A stretch of 43,455 nt of DNA from an uncultured Bacilli bacterium (lineage in GTDB: Bacteria > Bacillota_I > Bacilli_A > RF39 > UBA660). Positions 7,327 through 15,690 of the stretch are shown piece after piece. The stretch lies in NCBI GenBank assembly GCA_934167785.1, contig CAKPLX010000006.1, positions 1-43,455 of the forward strand. The letters run 5' to 3'. Within the stretch, counting starts at the first letter, position 1; each line of letters begins with the position of its first letter. The notes under the pieces were generated by a model. That model had not been told where the DNA came from and did no database searches. It was given only the letters and a program-made list of their open reading frames with translations. Both the position numbers and the translations under genes were made by a program.

Positions 7327-10104
7327 ATGCCCAAAAAAATCAAGAAAGAAACCATTTATTTGCTAATGCTATTTATTCTTACAATAACTGGCTTTGTCTT
7401 AACAGGAACATACGCTAAGTTTACCAATGGATACTCAACAGTGGATAATGCTGTTGGACTAAATTTAGCCTTTAATTTAAAAATTAATAACATAGAAGAA
7501 TATGAAGAAATTCTTCTAAAACCAAATACTTATGAAATTTTTAATGTCAAAATAACAAATGATAGTGAAGATACAACCTACTATGGCATCTGGTATAAAA
7601 TGATTGAACCAAAAGAAATAACGGATAATATTATTGTTGCAAAAAGTATTGAATCACAAGTTCCAACCACAGGAAGTATTGAAGCAAAAAAAGACACGAC
7701 CGCGACAATCATCATCAAAAACAATACAAATACTGAAACAAAAATAAATTTAGGAATTGCCCACTCAGAGAAAAGTACCAATGATATTTCCTATTTAGGA
7801 GGAAAAAAATTAATATCCGAAACAACTCCAGAAGTAGATTATACTTATGACAATGAAAAAAAATTATTTATTTCCCTAAAAGATAACAACATCACTTTTT
7901 CACCTAACGCCATAAATAAATATACCTATACTAAAAGCGAACAATCTTTTTCACCAGATCACGATGGCGTTTATCAATTAGAAGCTTGGGGAGCACAAGG
8001 AGCTAATGCAACGAAAGATGGCAACGGAAAAGGTGCCTATACTTCTGGACTAATCTCTCTTAAAACACAAGATCAACTCTACATTTATGTTGGAGAAAAT
8101 AGTAATCAAAAAGATACTTCTATCTTTAACGGTTCAGTTGAAAAAGGAAATGGGGGAGGAGCTACAGATTATCGACTTATCCCCGGATCTTGGAATGAGA
8201 AAAAAAGTCTTGCTAGTAGAATTATGGTAGCAGCAGGTGGAGCCAATGTCAGTACAAATTCTAAAGAAAATGCACAAGGAAGAACAACCAGTGAGGAAAA
8301 TATTGCCTCATTTGGAATTGCTGAAGCAAATGGAGGTGGCGGTTTTTACGGCGGTAAAGCCGGATACGGAGGAACATCATACATATCTGGCCAACTAGGA
8401 AATCTTGCCATTGAAAGTGAAACTAATACAACTTTCAAAAAAAATTGCTCAAAAGAAGAAATCAAATGCTCTTATCATTACTCTAATAAAATTTTTAAAA
8501 ATACAACCATATTATCAGGAACGGAAGAAATGCCTAATTACAATCATGATGGAAAAATGCTTGGTAATACTGGCAATGGTTATGCAAAAATAACTACAAT
8601 AGCACCTAGCATTAGCCTAAATTCAACCTCTATTAATGAAGGAGAAAAATTAGAAAAAGACCAATTAACTTGCCAAGACAATGGAAGTGGCTGTGAAATC
8701 ATCAAAATTCCAGATACAACAAATTTAAATACAGGAACTCATTCCCTTCCTATTACAATAAAAGATAATTACGGCTATACTTATCGCTATTCCTTTAATA
8801 TTAATGTCTACCATAAACAAAAACAAAAATTAAAAATTGAATATACACCTTCTAATGTAACGGTATATGATGATATGGATCATATCATTCAATCAAAACC
8901 ACTAACCACCTCGATAAAAAATACCATTAGAACAAATAATTATATTGGTAAATCTAGTCAAGATAATCAATTTTTTAAAGGAAAAATCTACCAATTAAAA
9001 ATCCAACTTAGCGATGGAACTACCGTTTTAAATTACAATTTCAAAAAAAATACAACCAATGATTTATCTGGAAATAACTACCATGGAATGCTAAAAAATG
9101 GCGCCCAAATCAAAAATGATGGTACAGAGGATGCTCTTTATTTAGATGGAATTGATGACTATTTACAAATCCCATCTCTTCCTAACACCATTAACCTAGA
9201 AAATGGATTTACCATTTCCTTAGAAGTGAGTTTTGACTCAACCAATCATTCAACACAGTTATTAAATTTAGAAAGTGAAAATCAACAAGATAAAATAGCA
9301 ATAGGAAGTGAAGCCAATAGCCAAACCATAACCATTCAAATGACCAATAATTTAGATACTGTCTGTAATTTAAAATTAACTAACCAAATTCAATTAGCTA
9401 GTTTAACCAAACAACCTCTTGCCAAAGCAACAATTGGTAGTTATGTAAAATATGTTGGAAATAATGGATGTACAAATGAATCTTGTGAAGGACAAAATGC
9501 CAATCATACCACTTTAAATAATGGTTACTGTGAAAAGGAAACAGAAGAATTTAATTCAAGTGGTTGGCGCATTGCCTACATTGAAAATAACACCGTCTAT
9601 CTGATTAGTGCTGGCGCTCCAGAATGCTTTTGTTCAAATAAAAACGGAGACGTTTCTAATAGCAAATGTCAAGATAGTATTACAAAAGAAAATATAAATC
9701 TATACACGGAAAAATTAAACAACTTTGCACTAAAATACTGTAATAGTGCTTATGCTTATAATGGAAAATGTGATAAAAACAGCACTTGGAATATGAATCA
9801 AAAAGATTTTGAAAAAATAACAAACATGTCTTTATCCAAAGAAGAATGTTATGAAAAAGATAAAGATAAAAGTTGTGGCTATCAAAATAGTTTAATTGAT
9901 AATGGAGGAGAGTATTGGATCAATTCAATCTATGATCAAAATTCTGCAATGCTTTTCAATTATCAAAGTGAAAAACAACAAATCACAGCCAATAAATCCA
10001 ATTTAGTTGCTGGAATAAGACCAATAGTTCGTCTTAAATCATCCATAATCATTGAAAGTGGCACAGGAACTTATAATGATCCTTATACCATATCAGTAGG
10101 ATAA
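7327..10104 (+). CDS. Large multidomain surface protein with TasA-like N-terminus
   Basis: 925 residues. The N-terminus is a signal segment (IYLLMLFILTITGFVL) ending TGTYAKFT, the pattern of SipW-processed TasA/CalY-type exported proteins, and residues 35-160 keep that beta-sandwich character. After it come a glycine-rich module (about 200-370, with LEAWGAQGAN, YIYVGEN, GNGGGATDY, GGGGFYGGKAGYGG), an Ig-like segment (about 425-495), a LamG/concanavalin-like domain (about 510-650, with LDGIDDYLQIP), and a Cys-rich C-terminal module (about 670-925) ending IRPIVRLKS and GTGTYNDPYTI. That last module resembles the end of the protein at 182-1282. There is no LPXTG motif or clear C-terminal membrane anchor, so it is secreted or held by other means. 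The gene stops 17 bases before the phosphohexomutase, so the two may be cotranscribed. Adhesion or biofilm matrix function is inference. Confidence 0.75.
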   Translation: MPKKIKKETIYLLMLFILTITGFVLTGTYAKFTNGYSTVDNAVGLNLAFNLKINNIEEYEEILLKPNTYEIFNVKITNDSEDTTYYGIWYKMIEPKEITDNIIVAKSIESQVPTTGSIEAKKDTTATIIIKNNTNTETKINLGIAHSEKSTNDISYLGGKKLISETTPEVDYTYDNEKKLFISLKDNNITFSPNAINKYTYTKSEQSFSPDHDGVYQLEAWGAQGANATKDGNGKGAYTSGLISLKTQDQLYIYVGENSNQKDTSIFNGSVEKGNGGGATDYRLIPGSWNEKKSLASRIMVAAGGANVSTNSKENAQGRTTSEENIASFGIAEANGGGGFYGGKAGYGGTSYISGQLGNLAIESETNTTFKKNCSKEEIKCSYHYSNKIFKNTTILSGTEEMPNYNHDGKMLGNTGNGYAKITTIAPSISLNSTSINEGEKLEKDQLTCQDNGSGCEIIKIPDTTNLNTGTHSLPITIKDNYGYTYRYSFNINVYHKQKQKLKIEYTPSNVTVYDDMDHIIQSKPLTTSIKNTIRTNNYIGKSSQDNQFFKGKIYQLKIQLSDGTTVLNYNFKKNTTNDLSGNNYHGMLKNGAQIKNDGTEDALYLDGIDDYLQIPSLPNTINLENGFTISLEVSFDSTNHSTQLLNLESENQQDKIAIGSEANSQTITIQMTNNLDTVCNLKLTNQIQLASLTKQPLAKATIGSYVKYVGNNGCTNESCEGQNANHTTLNNGYCEKETEEFNSSGWRIAYIENNTVYLISAGAPECFCSNKNGDVSNSKCQDSITKENINLYTEKLNNFALKYCNSAYAYNGKCDKNSTWNMNQKDFEKITNMSLSKEECYEKDKDKSCGYQNSLIDNGGEYWINSIYDQNSAMLFNYQSEKQQITANKSNLVAGIRPIVRLKSSIIIESGTGTYNDPYTISVG

Positions 10105-10121
10105 AAAGAAGGAGAGACAAA

Positions 10122-11495
10122 ATGATTAATCAATATATGTTTAGAGAATATGATATTAGAGGCGTATACGGAAAAGATATCACTGAAGAAACAGCATACC
10201 TTATCGGAAAAGCCTTTGGAACAAAATTAAAAAGATTAAAAAAAGATACGACTTTAGTAGGATACGATAATCGTTACAGTTCCCCTAGTTTAGAAAAAGA
10301 AGTTGTAAAAGGGATTTGTGAATGTGGAATTAACGTAATCAGACTAGGCTTAGTAACTACCCCAATGTACTATTATGGTTGGGATTTATTAAATATCAAA
10401 TCAGGAATAATGATTACAGCATCCCACAATCCAAAAGATGAAAATGGTTTTAAATTTTCTTATAATGGCATACATAATGCATATGGAGATAATACAAAAG
10501 AATTATATCAGATGATTATTCATAATGACTTTGAAGAAAGCAAAGAACTAGGAAAAGCCAAATATATCAATATCAAAAATGATTATATTAAAATGATAGT
10601 CTCTAATATTAAATTAGGAAGCAGAAAATTAAGAGTAATTTATGACTGTGGAAACGGAACAACATCAATTGTTACAGATGAAATCTTTAATGCTTTTCAA
10701 AATCATCTAGAACTAATTCCTCTTTTTAACACCAGTGATCCTAATTTTCCTAACCACCACCCCGATCCAGCAGTAGAAGAAAATTTAAGTATTTTAAAAG
10801 AAAAAGTAAAAACTCTACAAGCTGATGTAGGAATTGCTTTTGATGGAGATGGCGATAGAGTAGGAATAATTGATAACAATGGTGATTTTCTTCCAATTGA
10901 TAAATTTATGATTTTAGTTTGGCGATATTTATCAAAATTCGATCATATCCCTAAAAAAACATTCTATGATGTGAAATGTTCCCTTGCCCTAAAAGAAGAA
11001 CTAGACAAATTAGGAATTAAAAATGAATTCTATCGCACCGGAAACTCCTACACTAAAGAAAAAAGTTACACCGGAAATTATCCATTCTCTGGAGAATTAT
11101 CAGGTCATGTCTTCTTTAAAGATAAATTCAATGGCTATGACGATGGAATATATGCTGGACTAAGATTAATTGAAATTCTATCCCAAACAAACAAAAGCAT
11201 AACAGAGTTATTAGCAAACATTCCAATTTACTATAGTACTCCAGAAATAAAAATTCCTACTCCTGACGACAAAAAATTCCAAATCGTTGAAAAGATCAAG
11301 GAATATACAAAACAAAAACATTACCATACATTATTAGTAGATGGCGTAAAAGTTTTCTTTAAAGATGCATCAGCTTTAGTCAGAGCCTCAAACACAGGAC
11401 CAAACATCACAGTAAGATTTGAAGCAAAAACCAAAGAAAAATTACAACAAATTCAAAAAGAGTTTATGCAACAAATTCAAAAAGAACAAAATTAG
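10122..11495 (+). CDS. Phosphomannomutase/phosphoglucomutase
   Basis: 457 residues, preceded by AAGGAGAG. This is an alpha-D-phosphohexomutase that moves phosphate between C6 and C1 of mannose or glucose, feeding cell-envelope sugars. The four family regions are present: the start FREYDIRGVYG; the phosphoserine loop TASHNPKDENGFK with Ser as catalytic phosphate carrier; the metal loop FDGDGDRVG; the sugar-binding loop FSGELSGHVFF; and a C-terminal phosphate-binding RASNTGPNITVRFEA. Length is typical of ManB/AlgC-type enzymes rather than of GlmM. I cannot decide mannose versus glucose preference from sequence, so I give no gene symbol. It may be cotranscribed with the surface protein upstream, which would suit a role in surface polysaccharide or glycosylation. 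Confidence 0.9.
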   Translation: MINQYMFREYDIRGVYGKDITEETAYLIGKAFGTKLKRLKKDTTLVGYDNRYSSPSLEKEVVKGICECGINVIRLGLVTTPMYYYGWDLLNIKSGIMITASHNPKDENGFKFSYNGIHNAYGDNTKELYQMIIHNDFEESKELGKAKYINIKNDYIKMIVSNIKLGSRKLRVIYDCGNGTTSIVTDEIFNAFQNHLELIPLFNTSDPNFPNHHPDPAVEENLSILKEKVKTLQADVGIAFDGDGDRVGIIDNNGDFLPIDKFMILVWRYLSKFDHIPKKTFYDVKCSLALKEELDKLGIKNEFYRTGNSYTKEKSYTGNYPFSGELSGHVFFKDKFNGYDDGIYAGLRLIEILSQTNKSITELLANIPIYYSTPEIKIPTPDDKKFQIVEKIKEYTKQKHYHTLLVDGVKVFFKDASALVRASNTGPNITVRFEAKTKEKLQQIQKEFMQQIQKEQN

Positions 11496-11554
11496 AATGA
11501 AAATATTGTATTTTAATGCTATTTTTGCTATACTTAAAATAGGAGGAGAATAAG

Positions 11555-11986
11555 ATGGGAAAACAAAGGAAAAAAGAAGAATTAAATATTCCTGTAATGA
11601 TTCTTTGTATCGTAGGAACTGTTCTTGTAGTATTTGGAATATTACTACTTAAAACAGAAAATTTTAAATTAAAAGTATTAAGTTCAGAAGGTACAGTAAC
11701 AGGAGTAACTGTTGCAAAAACAGTAGATGGAAACGTAGAAAGAAGAACAGTGAATTTATCTTATATCGCAAATAATTCTAGCTATAATGCTACGATTAAT
11801 AATTATGAGAAAGATATAAAAATAGGAGATAAAATGACTTTGTATTATGACTTTTTATCCCCAGAGTCAGTAGGAAATAAAAGAAGTGGTTATATTGGAT
11901 ATATAGCAACTATCCTTGGTATAATTTTAGTCCTTAAAACTGGACCAAGATTTGTAAACATCATTAAAGATAACTATTTATCTTAA
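11555..11986 (+). CDS. DUF3592-like membrane protein
   Basis: 143 residues with GGAGGAG before the ATG. Two hydrophobic segments (about 13-31, VMILCIVGTVLVVFGILLL, and about 110-126) flank a beta-rich domain (SSEGTVTGVTVAK, RTVNLSYIANNSSY, KIGDKMTLYYD). That order is characteristic of DUF3592 proteins, whose function is unknown. A second protein of the same layout is at 15029-15466. It stands alone between its own upstream gap and a terminator. Confidence 0.65.
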   Translation: MGKQRKKEELNIPVMILCIVGTVLVVFGILLLKTENFKLKVLSSEGTVTGVTVAKTVDGNVERRTVNLSYIANNSSYNATINNYEKDIKIGDKMTLYYDFLSPESVGNKRSGYIGYIATILGIILVLKTGPRFVNIIKDNYLS

Positions 11987-11987
11987 T

Positions 11988-12011
11988 AAAAAGAGGGAAA
12001 CTCTTTTTTTT
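11988..12011 (+). terminator. Terminator between the DUF3592 gene and proS
   Basis: AAAAAGAG (11988-11995) pairs with CTCTTTTT (12001-12008) around a 5-base loop, followed by more Ts. Confidence 0.8.
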
Positions 12012-12065
12012 CTTTGGCTTTTATAGTATAATAAAACTACATTTAAAGAGAAAAGAGGAAAGAAC

Positions 12066-13496
12066 ATGTCAAAAAACAAAGCAATTACAAGTAGAGACAC
12101 TGATTTTGCCAAATGGTATACCGACGTTGTAAAAGCAGCACATTTAGCAGATTATTCATCCGTAAAGGGATGTATTGTCATTGAACCAAACGGCTATGCA
12201 ATATGGGAAAAAATGCAAAGTATCCTAGATAAACGCTTTAAAGAACTAGGACACATTAATTGCCAAATGCCCTTATTAATTCCTGAAAATTTACTAAAAA
12301 AAGAAAGTGACTTAGTCAATGGATTTGCTCCAGAAGTTGCATGGGTTACTGAAGGTGGACAAAAAAAATTAGAAGAAAGACTTTGCATTAGACCAACTAG
12401 TGAAACCTTATTTTGTGATTATTATGCTACTCATATTACATCTCATCGGGATTTACCAAAATTATACAATCAATGGTGCAATGTTCTAAGATGGGAAAAA
12501 GAAACAAGGCCTTTCTTAAGAAGTCGTGAATTCTTGTGGCAAGAAGGACATACCATTCATGAAACCAAAGAAGAAGCCATGGCAGAAACAAATCAAATGA
12601 TGGATGTATATCATTGGTTCCATAATGAAATCCTAGCCATCCCTTCTATCAGAGGGAAAAAAACAGAAAAAGAGAAATTTGCTGGTGCCGAATATACCTT
12701 AACGAACGAAGCCTTAATGTATAACGGTGTCGCTCTCCAATCAGGAACAAGCCACTACTTTGGACAAAAATTTACCAAGGCTTATAACGTTAAATTCACA
12801 AATAGAGAGAACAAAGAAGAATACCCTTATCAAACTTCTTGGGGAACAACAACTAGGATGATCGGTGGATTAATTATGGTCCATTCAGATGACTATGGTT
12901 TAGTCCTTCCTCCTAAAATAGCGCCTAAGCAAGTCGTTATCATTCCTATTGGAAAAGAAGAAAGAATAAATCAATTAGCCGAAAAATTCAAGGACGAACT
13001 ACTAAAAAATGACATCATAACTTACATAGACAATACGAATAAATCTCCTGGTTTTAAATTTGCCGAAGCAGAGGTAAATGGAATTCCTATTCGAATTGAA
13101 ATAGGACAAAGAGATTTAGAAAATAATCAATTAACATTTGCAAGAAGAGATACAAGAGAAAAAATAACTGTATCCTTAGAAAACCTAAATCTTGTAGAGT
13201 ATACCCAAAAGCTTTTAGATACAATCCAAAGCAATATGTATAAAAAAGCTCTTCAAAGAAGAAATGAATTAACTTTTGAAGCACATAATTTAACAGACAT
13301 GGAAAACATCTTAAACCAACAACCTGGGTTTATCAAAGCCATGTGGTGTGGCGATGAAAAATGTGAAGAAAAAATCAAAGAAATAAGAGGCTGTAAATCA
13401 AGATGTATCATGGAAAATGAGCCTCCTATTGACAATACTTGCGTATGCTGTGGAAAAAAAGCAAAACACCTTGTCATCTGGGGTATTCAATACTAA
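12066..13496 (+). CDS. proS: Prolyl-tRNA synthetase, archaeal/eukaryotic-type (short form)
   Basis: 476 residues. It charges tRNA-Pro with proline in the cytoplasm. Class II motifs are visible: motif 2 region WCNVLRWEKETRPFLRSREF, then WQEGHTIHET and QSGTSHYFGQKF, and motif 3 region SWGTTTRMIGGLIMVHSDD. There is no editing (INS) insertion. The C-terminus has a zinc-type domain (WCGDEKCEEKI, GCKSRC, TCVCCGKKAKH) and ends in tyrosine, both marks of the archaeal/eukaryotic ProRS found in some Firmicutes and mycoplasmas. A TATAAT box lies about 35 bases upstream of the ATG, after the preceding terminator. The next small gene begins 2 bases after its stop. Confidence 0.95.
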   Translation: MSKNKAITSRDTDFAKWYTDVVKAAHLADYSSVKGCIVIEPNGYAIWEKMQSILDKRFKELGHINCQMPLLIPENLLKKESDLVNGFAPEVAWVTEGGQKKLEERLCIRPTSETLFCDYYATHITSHRDLPKLYNQWCNVLRWEKETRPFLRSREFLWQEGHTIHETKEEAMAETNQMMDVYHWFHNEILAIPSIRGKKTEKEKFAGAEYTLTNEALMYNGVALQSGTSHYFGQKFTKAYNVKFTNRENKEEYPYQTSWGTTTRMIGGLIMVHSDDYGLVLPPKIAPKQVVIIPIGKEERINQLAEKFKDELLKNDIITYIDNTNKSPGFKFAEAEVNGIPIRIEIGQRDLENNQLTFARRDTREKITVSLENLNLVEYTQKLLDTIQSNMYKKALQRRNELTFEAHNLTDMENILNQQPGFIKAMWCGDEKCEEKIKEIRGCKSRCIMENEPPIDNTCVCCGKKAKHLVIWGIQY

Positions 13497-13498
13497 TA

Positions 13499-13765
13499 AT
13501 GAAAACGATTAAATTTATTTTACAAAAAATTGTAATAGTAGAATTTATGCTCATCTTATTAGTAGGCTCTATTCAACTATTTCACATCAATATGCCATAT
13601 ATTTATTCTTTCCTAACAACATCTCTGCACTTTTTAACTCCAATAGCGATTTTCTCATTAATTGGATATATCATTTTATGCATATTAACGAAAAGTTTTT
13701 TAGAAATCCTACTCGGTATAGCAATTAGTGGTATTATTTTATACTACTTATCTAAACATATTTAG
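13499..13765 (+). CDS. Small hydrophobic membrane protein
   Basis: 88 residues. I start at the ATG at 13499, two bases after the proS stop. A longer reading from 13439 would lie inside proS and add a charged, unrelated N-terminus. Three hydrophobic stretches cover nearly the whole protein (KIVIVEFMLILLVGSIQLF, FLTPIAIFSLIGYIILCIL, FLEILLGIAISGIILYYL), so it is an integral membrane protein. Its ribosome site is weak, consistent with translational coupling to proS. The ynbB-like gene follows 19 bases after its stop. I do not recognise a family. Confidence 0.5.
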   Translation: MKTIKFILQKIVIVEFMLILLVGSIQLFHINMPYIYSFLTTSLHFLTPIAIFSLIGYIILCILTKSFLEILLGIAISGIILYYLSKHI

Positions 13766-13784
13766 TAATATAAGGAGAAGTATC

Positions 13785-15029
13785 ATGAATGAAAAAATAG
13801 AAAAATTACTTCAAGAAGCCGAAGAAAATTTAAAAGAATATTTTCAAAAACAAGATAAAATTACTTTTGAAAATTCTAAAAAAGTATTAAACGCTTTTAA
13901 AGAAAATAATGTAAATGAAACCTGTTTTAATATGACAACAGGATATGGTTACAATGATCTAGGAAGAGATACCATCGAAAATATTTATTCTACCATCTTT
14001 AAAAGTGAAGATTCCTTAGTAAGAAGTCAATTCATCTCAGGAACACACGCCCTAACTACAGCATTATTTGCGTGCCTACGCCCTGGAGATACCATGTTAT
14101 CCATAACTGGCAAACCATATGACACGCTAGATGAAGTAATTGGAATTCAAGAAAATCCAAGTTCCTTGATGTCCTATGGAATTCATTATAAACAAATCGA
14201 TCTAATAGACAATCAGTTTGATACAAAAAAAATCAAAAAAACACTTCAAGAAAACAAAATTAAACTTATTGAAATCCAACGAAGCAAAGGATATTCTACA
14301 AGAAAAAGTATTCTAATAGAAGATTTAGAAAAAATCATTACTTTTATCAGAAAAATTGATCAAGATGTTATCATTATGATTGACAACTGTTATTGCGAAT
14401 TTGTTAACACAAAAGAACCAATAGAACTTGGTGCTGATTTAGTAGTTGGTTCCTTAATTAAAAATCTAGGAGCAGGAATGGTCTCTAATGGTGCATACAT
14501 TACGGGAAGAAAAGATCTAATCAAATTATGTGCCGAAAGATTAAATGTCCCAGGAGAGGGGAGGGAAGTAGGCCCTTCCTTAGGAATGAATAGGCAGTTC
14601 CTCTTAGGTCTTTATATGGCACCTTCTGTAGTAAATTCAGCAATCAAAACAGCACTATTAACAAGCTATCTACTAGAAAAAATTGGATTTGAAGTAGAAC
14701 CAAAATATTTTGAAAAAAGAGCCGACATTGTCCAAAATATCATATTCCATGATCAAAATAAATTAATAAAGTATTGCCAATCAATTCAATCATCTAGTCC
14801 AATCGATGCTAATGTAAAACCAATTCCATGGGATATGCCAGGATACCAAGACCAAGTAATTATGGCTGCTGGAACCTTTACTCAAGGTTCTTCTATCGAA
14901 TTATCCTGCGATGGACCAATAAGAGAACCATACATTGCTTATCAACAAGGCTCTCTTACTTACGAATATGGAAAAATAGCAATTATAAATGCAATTAAAA
15001 ATTTATTAACTGAAGTGGAGAAGAAATAA
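13785..15029 (+). CDS. ynbB: YnbB-type PLP-dependent enzyme (methionine gamma-lyase/aluminium-resistance family)
   Basis: 414 residues. Start at 13785, where AAGGAGAAG precedes the ATG; an ORF reading from 13728 extends into the previous gene. This is a fold-type I PLP enzyme. FISGTHALTTALFACLRPGD holds the cofactor phosphate site, VIIMIDNCYCEF carries the Asp that contacts the pyridine nitrogen, and GSLIKNLGAGM carries the Schiff-base lysine. The long middle part (RSKGYSTRKS, NVPGEGREVGPSLGM) is typical of the family annotated as aluminium-resistance protein or cystathionine beta-lyase-like. The physiological substrate is uncertain. The stop codon shares one base with the start of the next gene. 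Confidence 0.85.
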   Translation: MNEKIEKLLQEAEENLKEYFQKQDKITFENSKKVLNAFKENNVNETCFNMTTGYGYNDLGRDTIENIYSTIFKSEDSLVRSQFISGTHALTTALFACLRPGDTMLSITGKPYDTLDEVIGIQENPSSLMSYGIHYKQIDLIDNQFDTKKIKKTLQENKIKLIEIQRSKGYSTRKSILIEDLEKIITFIRKIDQDVIIMIDNCYCEFVNTKEPIELGADLVVGSLIKNLGAGMVSNGAYITGRKDLIKLCAERLNVPGEGREVGPSLGMNRQFLLGLYMAPSVVNSAIKTALLTSYLLEKIGFEVEPKYFEKRADIVQNIIFHDQNKLIKYCQSIQSSSPIDANVKPIPWDMPGYQDQVIMAAGTFTQGSSIELSCDGPIREPYIAYQQGSLTYEYGKIAIINAIKNLLTEVEKK

Positions 15030-15466
15030 TGAACAAAATATTTTATTTATTATCAATCGTTCCTTTTATCTTAGGAATAATCTTTTACTTCATCAGTAAA
15101 ATAGGAAAAAAACATTTAGAAAAGAAACAAAAGAACTGTAATATATTAAAAGAAGCAACCATAGTAGAAGTTAAAAGAGAAGATTTTGATTCATTTAGAC
15201 CAACTGATTCGTTTATTACATATTATCCAATATACCAATATGAAAAAGATAACAAAGTAATTAAACGAATAGGAAATGTAGGAAACAAAAAAGAAAAATA
15301 TCCAATTGGAAAAAAAGTCCAAATATACATCAATCCAAATAATGATAATGATATCTATGTTCCTTCAGAAAACACTGAAAATATTTTTAATATTTTTAAA
15401 ATAACTGGAACAATTTTAATTACAGTTTCCCTATGTATTTTCATTTTATTACAATTCTTAAAATAA
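15029..15466 (+). CDS. DUF3592-like membrane protein
   Basis: 145 residues, starting on the last base of the ynbB stop codon, with a GGAGAAG ribosome site inside ynbB. An N-terminal segment (YLLSIVPFILGIIFYFI) and a C-terminal one (ITGTILITVSLCIFILLQF) flank a beta-rich central domain (EATIVEVKRED, YYPIYQYEKDNKVIK, YPIGKKVQIYINPNND). The central domain is the DUF3592 pattern, shared with the protein at 11555-11986. Function unknown. Confidence 0.65.
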   Translation: MNKIFYLLSIVPFILGIIFYFISKIGKKHLEKKQKNCNILKEATIVEVKREDFDSFRPTDSFITYYPIYQYEKDNKVIKRIGNVGNKKEKYPIGKKVQIYINPNNDNDIYVPSENTENIFNIFKITGTILITVSLCIFILLQFLK

Positions 15467-15502
15467 ACAATATGTTAAAATTAGTTCAACAATAGCATTT
15501 TA

Positions 15503-15511
15503 TGCTATAAT
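15503..15511 (+). promoter_or_regulatory. Extended -10 promoter for the T-box/aspS transcript
   Basis: TGC directly precedes TATAAT (15506-15511). No convincing -35 box lies 17 bases upstream, as is tolerated for extended -10 promoters. Transcription would begin near 15518, just ahead of the T-box stem I. Confidence 0.5.
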
Positions 15512-15517
15512 AATTTT

Positions 15518-15666
15518 ATATTTATTTGTTATCCTATCTTGTGACAAATAGGAAATAAACAAATCGGGGAGTCCCGTTATCAAAAAAGAGCACAAAAGTG
15601 AAATAAAGTGGCACCGCGGATCAAAAGGTTCGTCTTTATATTTATTTCTTTTTTGTGCTTTTTAAT
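15518..15666 (+). promoter_or_regulatory. T-box leader (tRNA-Asp sensing) of aspS with minimal stem I
   Basis: The T-box core TGGCACCGCGG is at 15609-15619. UGGC would pair with a tRNA end whose discriminator base is G, as in tRNA-Asp. Stem I is tiny: ATTTGTT (15524-15530) with AACAAAT (15558-15564), then TCCTAT (15532-15537) with ATAGGA (15548-15553), closing a 10-base loop that contains GAC (15543-15545), the Asp codon, followed by A. A hairpin CGGG-GAGT-CCCG (15565-15576) follows in the stem III position. AGCACAAAA (15589-15597) and TTTTGTGCT (15651-15659) form an outer stem ending in Ts, the likely terminator. Uncharged tRNA-Asp should promote read-through into aspS. The core is secure; the folding is my inference. 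Confidence 0.85.
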
Positions 15667-15690
15667 AGTTTAATAGAAAGAAGGAAAAAT

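Noticed and set aside
8405..8593. Short plus-strand frame inside the large surface protein gene
   Set aside because: It is an alternate frame within a clear coding region, without a ribosome site.
13439..13498. Longer start for the small membrane protein after proS
   Set aside because: The added residues are an out-of-frame reading of the proS end and are not membrane-like; the ATG at 13499 fits an overlapping operon.
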